NCBI GenBank assembly: GCA_903843315.1 | Contig: CAIMPQ010000089.1 | Span: 1 to 32,429, forward strand | Length of the DNA: 32,429 nt | From: an uncultured beta proteobacterium | GTDB lineage: Bacteria; Pseudomonadota; Gammaproteobacteria; Burkholderiales; Burkholderiaceae | Reading direction: 5' to 3' | The notes under the pieces: model-generated | Told to the model about the DNA's origin: nothing | What the model saw: the letters and a program-made list of their open reading frames with translations, nothing else | The model's database searches: none | Position numbers and translations under genes: made by a program | In this document: one piece after another, positions 30,464-32,429 of the stretch | Position numbering within the stretch: position 1 is the first letter of the stretch | Layout: each line of letters begins with the position of its first letter

Positions 30464-32429
30464 ATGTACCAATAGATCCTCTTAAGGCCTCGATCTTTAC
30501 GTCAAAGGTCTGGCAAAAAAAAGTAATCCCCATTGCCATTGGCGCTATTGGCATATTTGCTTTGCTGTTATTGGCGCTGCTTTTTATTGCATCATCTAAC
30601 ACAGAGTTTTTTGAAAATTACTTTATTTGGCTTTATGCGGCCAATATAGTTATTGGGATCTGTCTTGCTTTAGTCATCTTATCTTTGATCGTCGTGATTG
30701 GAGTTCGATGGTATCGGGGCCACTTTGGTACCCGCCTAATTGCAAAATTGGCAATGATTTTTGCTTTAGTTGGAATTGTTCCCGGTTTAATTTTGTATGG
30801 CGTCTCTCTGCAGTTTGTTTCCCGCAGTATTGAAACTTGGTTTGATGTAAAGGTAGAGTCTGCCCTGAACTCCGGCCTAGAGTTGGGTCGTGTTACCTTG
30901 CGAGTTGCTCAAGAAGAGATTTTGGCCGAGGGCAATTTCATCGCTGATCAGATTGTGCAGGCTCCACCAGGAGCAAGTACTGAGCAGGTTGCTACTATGG
31001 TTATGAAGGTCCGCAATCAATTTGGCATTCAGGAGGTCAGCCTCTTTAATATGCAGCGCAATTTGATCTTAACTAGCGAGGTAAGACCTAAAAAATACTT
31101 GCCTGCGCCCAGTGCCGATGTGATTTCAGAGGCATTTAAAAAGAAGGGTGTTGCCTTTTTAGATCAAATCGAAATGGAAGGGGGGGAGCGCGGCTATCGA
31201 GTAAGGGCAGTTGTTCCGATCGTGCGGAAAAAACTCTTACAAAGCAAATTAGAGTCTGGCAAAGTGGTGGATGATCAATTTTTTTTACAATTAGTGCGCT
31301 ATATTCCCGCGCCATTAGCTAAGAATATTTATGCGGTTGAGACTGCCTATACCGAATATCAAGAGAAGTCATTGGGACGTAGTGGTTTGCGCAAGATGTT
31401 TGTTGGGACACTAACGCTCACGTTATTTTTTGCGGTATTTGTGGCAATTACTTTGGCTCTCATGTTGGGTCGCCAATTGGCTCGCCCACTTTTGATGTTG
31501 TTAAAGGGGACGCAGGCGGTCGCAGAGGGCGACTTGTCTCCGAAGCCCGAGCTAGATACCGGGGATGAGCTGGGAATGCTGACTCGCCAATTCAATGTCA
31601 TGACGAGGCAGCTGGCCGATACTCGTAGTTCTTTACAAGAATCAAAAGCGTTTTTAGAAAAGGTACTTGGTAGCCTAACTGCAGGCGTTTGTATTTTTGA
31701 TAAAAACTACAATGTGGTCTCTAGTAACGCTGGCGCCGACCGAATTTTTGGCCAAGACCTTACTTACCTAGATGGAAAGCCTTTAAGTACTAGCCCGGTT
31801 CTTGTTGAGTTTGAAGAGGCGATTAAAGGTGGCTTTGCGACTATGAAGCTTACAGTGGCGGGGGGAGAGAGTAAGCCCCTTGGACAGCTTAGCCATCAAA
31901 ATATTCCCGTTTGGCAAAAACAAATTCAATTGCACACTACGAATGAGTATGAGAATGAGTTAGGCGTTACCTTGTTTGTGCGAGGTACTGAACTCACCGC
32001 AGATCTGCGCATGGTGGTGTTCGACGACATTACAGACGTGGTTAGCGCTCAAAGATCCATTGCTTGGAGCGAAGTGGCTAGACGCCTTGCCCATGAAATT
32101 AAAAATCCTCTTACACCTATTCAGTTATCCGCCGAACGCTTGCAACACAAGCTTGCAGGTAAGCTCAGTGCAGAGCAAGAAGAGATGATTAATCGCAGTA
32201 CTGAAACGATTATTGGTCAGGTGCAAGCGATGAAGGAGATGGTCAATGACTTTAGAGACTTTGCCAAAACACCCACACCTCAATTAAGGCCCGTTTCTAT
32301 CAATGCACTCACGACTGAAATTTTAGGTCTATATGAGGGTAGTCCGCTGCGCACTCAGCTTGATTTGCAGTGCCCAGATATTATGGGGGACCCTACCCAG
32401 TTAAGACAGGTTATCCATAATTTGCTTCA
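30460..32429 (+). CDS. ntrY: NtrY-type membrane sensor histidine kinase (3' end beyond window)
   Basis: 656 residues are visible and the frame is still open at the window end. The ATG overlaps the DUF4390 stop (ATGA). Order of parts: three N-terminal membrane spans (about 25-47, 58-80, 90-115), a long extracytoplasmic segment (about 120-305), a fourth span (about 308-335), a HAMP linker (about 336-390), a PAS region with SLTAGVCIFDKNYNVVSSN, and the dimerisation/phosphoacceptor domain RRLAHEIKNPLTPIQLSAERL with His545. The ATPase domain has just begun (QLRQVIHNLL is its N-box start). Domain order and the NPLTPIQLSAERL string are typical of NtrY, which with NtrX regulates nitrogen or redox responses. 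ntrX is expected next. Confidence 0.92.
   Translation, partial: MNVPIDPLKASIFTSKVWQKKVIPIAIGAIGIFALLLLALLFIASSNTEFFENYFIWLYAANIVIGICLALVILSLIVVIGVRWYRGHFGTRLIAKLAMIFALVGIVPGLILYGVSLQFVSRSIETWFDVKVESALNSGLELGRVTLRVAQEEILAEGNFIADQIVQAPPGASTEQVATMVMKVRNQFGIQEVSLFNMQRNLILTSEVRPKKYLPAPSADVISEAFKKKGVAFLDQIEMEGGERGYRVRAVVPIVRKKLLQSKLESGKVVDDQFFLQLVRYIPAPLAKNIYAVETAYTEYQEKSLGRSGLRKMFVGTLTLTLFFAVFVAITLALMLGRQLARPLLMLLKGTQAVAEGDLSPKPELDTGDELGMLTRQFNVMTRQLADTRSSLQESKAFLEKVLGSLTAGVCIFDKNYNVVSSNAGADRIFGQDLTYLDGKPLSTSPVLVEFEEAIKGGFATMKLTVAGGESKPLGQLSHQNIPVWQKQIQLHTTNEYENELGVTLFVRGTELTADLRMVVFDDITDVVSAQRSIAWSEVARRLAHEIKNPLTPIQLSAERLQHKLAGKLSAEQEEMINRSTETIIGQVQAMKEMVNDFRDFAKTPTPQLRPVSINALTTEILGLYEGSPLRTQLDLQCPDIMGDPTQLRQVIHNLL

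Noticed and set aside
1..32429. CRISPR, tRNA, rRNA, transposon or prophage features
   Set aside because: No spaced repeat array, cloverleaf, rRNA motif, transposase or phage structural gene was seen on either strand.

Overview
The window is the replication-origin neighbourhood of a bacterial chromosome, most likely from Polynucleobacter or a close relative (Burkholderiaceae, Betaproteobacteria). The basis is gene order and protein character, not a database search: parB-parA-rsmG-mnmG, gyrB-dnaN-dnaA, rpmH-rnpA-yidD-yidC-mnmE, a def-fmt-htpX-rsmB-DUF4390-ntrY run, a DUF3717 protein, GTP-dependent PEP carboxykinase and a five-gene branched-chain-amino-acid-type (HAAT) ABC transporter. Base composition is moderate and coding density very high, with no gene-free stretch over 300 bases. 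I saw no tRNA, rRNA, insertion sequence, prophage or CRISPR.

Left arm (1-15482): every gene is on the minus strand. In transcription order these are dnaA, dnaN, gyrB, a SET-domain methyltransferase and DUF3717; then livG-livF-periplasmic binding protein-livH-livM; then a TSUP-family permease; then mnmG-rsmG-parA-parB, with parB cut by the window edge. Two perfect 16-bp parS sites lie here, one in front of mnmG overlapping its predicted -35 element and one inside the mnmG coding sequence.

Origin (13792-15704): two groups of DnaA boxes flank dnaA. The dnaN-dnaA gap carries the fuller set: four TTATCCACA-type boxes in one orientation next to dnaA, an 11-bp imperfect tandem repeat, two inverted boxes, and beside dnaN a run of six TAG/TAA triplets in the geometry of the B. 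subtilis DnaA-trio unwinding element. The dnaA-rpmH gap carries a second, smaller group and is where gene orientation flips.

Right arm (15705-32429): mostly plus strand. rpmH, rnpA, yidD, yidC and mnmE form the classical ribosome, RNase P and membrane-insertion operon. pckG follows behind a candidate promoter with an internal palindrome, then a stand-alone FAD-domain MnmC. The exceptions to plus-strand coding are topB and a short dprA. topB runs head-on into mnmC, and the two coding regions overlap by 175 bases. def-fmt-htpX-rsmB-DUF4390-ntrY then run tightly coupled off the right end.

Functional themes: chromosome initiation and segregation (dnaA, dnaN, gyrB, parAB, parS); tRNA wobble-uridine modification (mnmE, mnmG and the FAD half of mnmC, which act in one pathway); protein synthesis and export (rpmH, rnpA, yidD, yidC, def, fmt, rsmB); and nutrient uptake and regulation (HAAT transporter, ntrY). 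Most of this is conserved core genome. The points most worth following up are the DnaA-trio-like origin, the parS/promoter overlap, the mnmC/topB antisense overlap, the Lys-to-Arg change in the LivF Walker A motif, and the truncated DprA.
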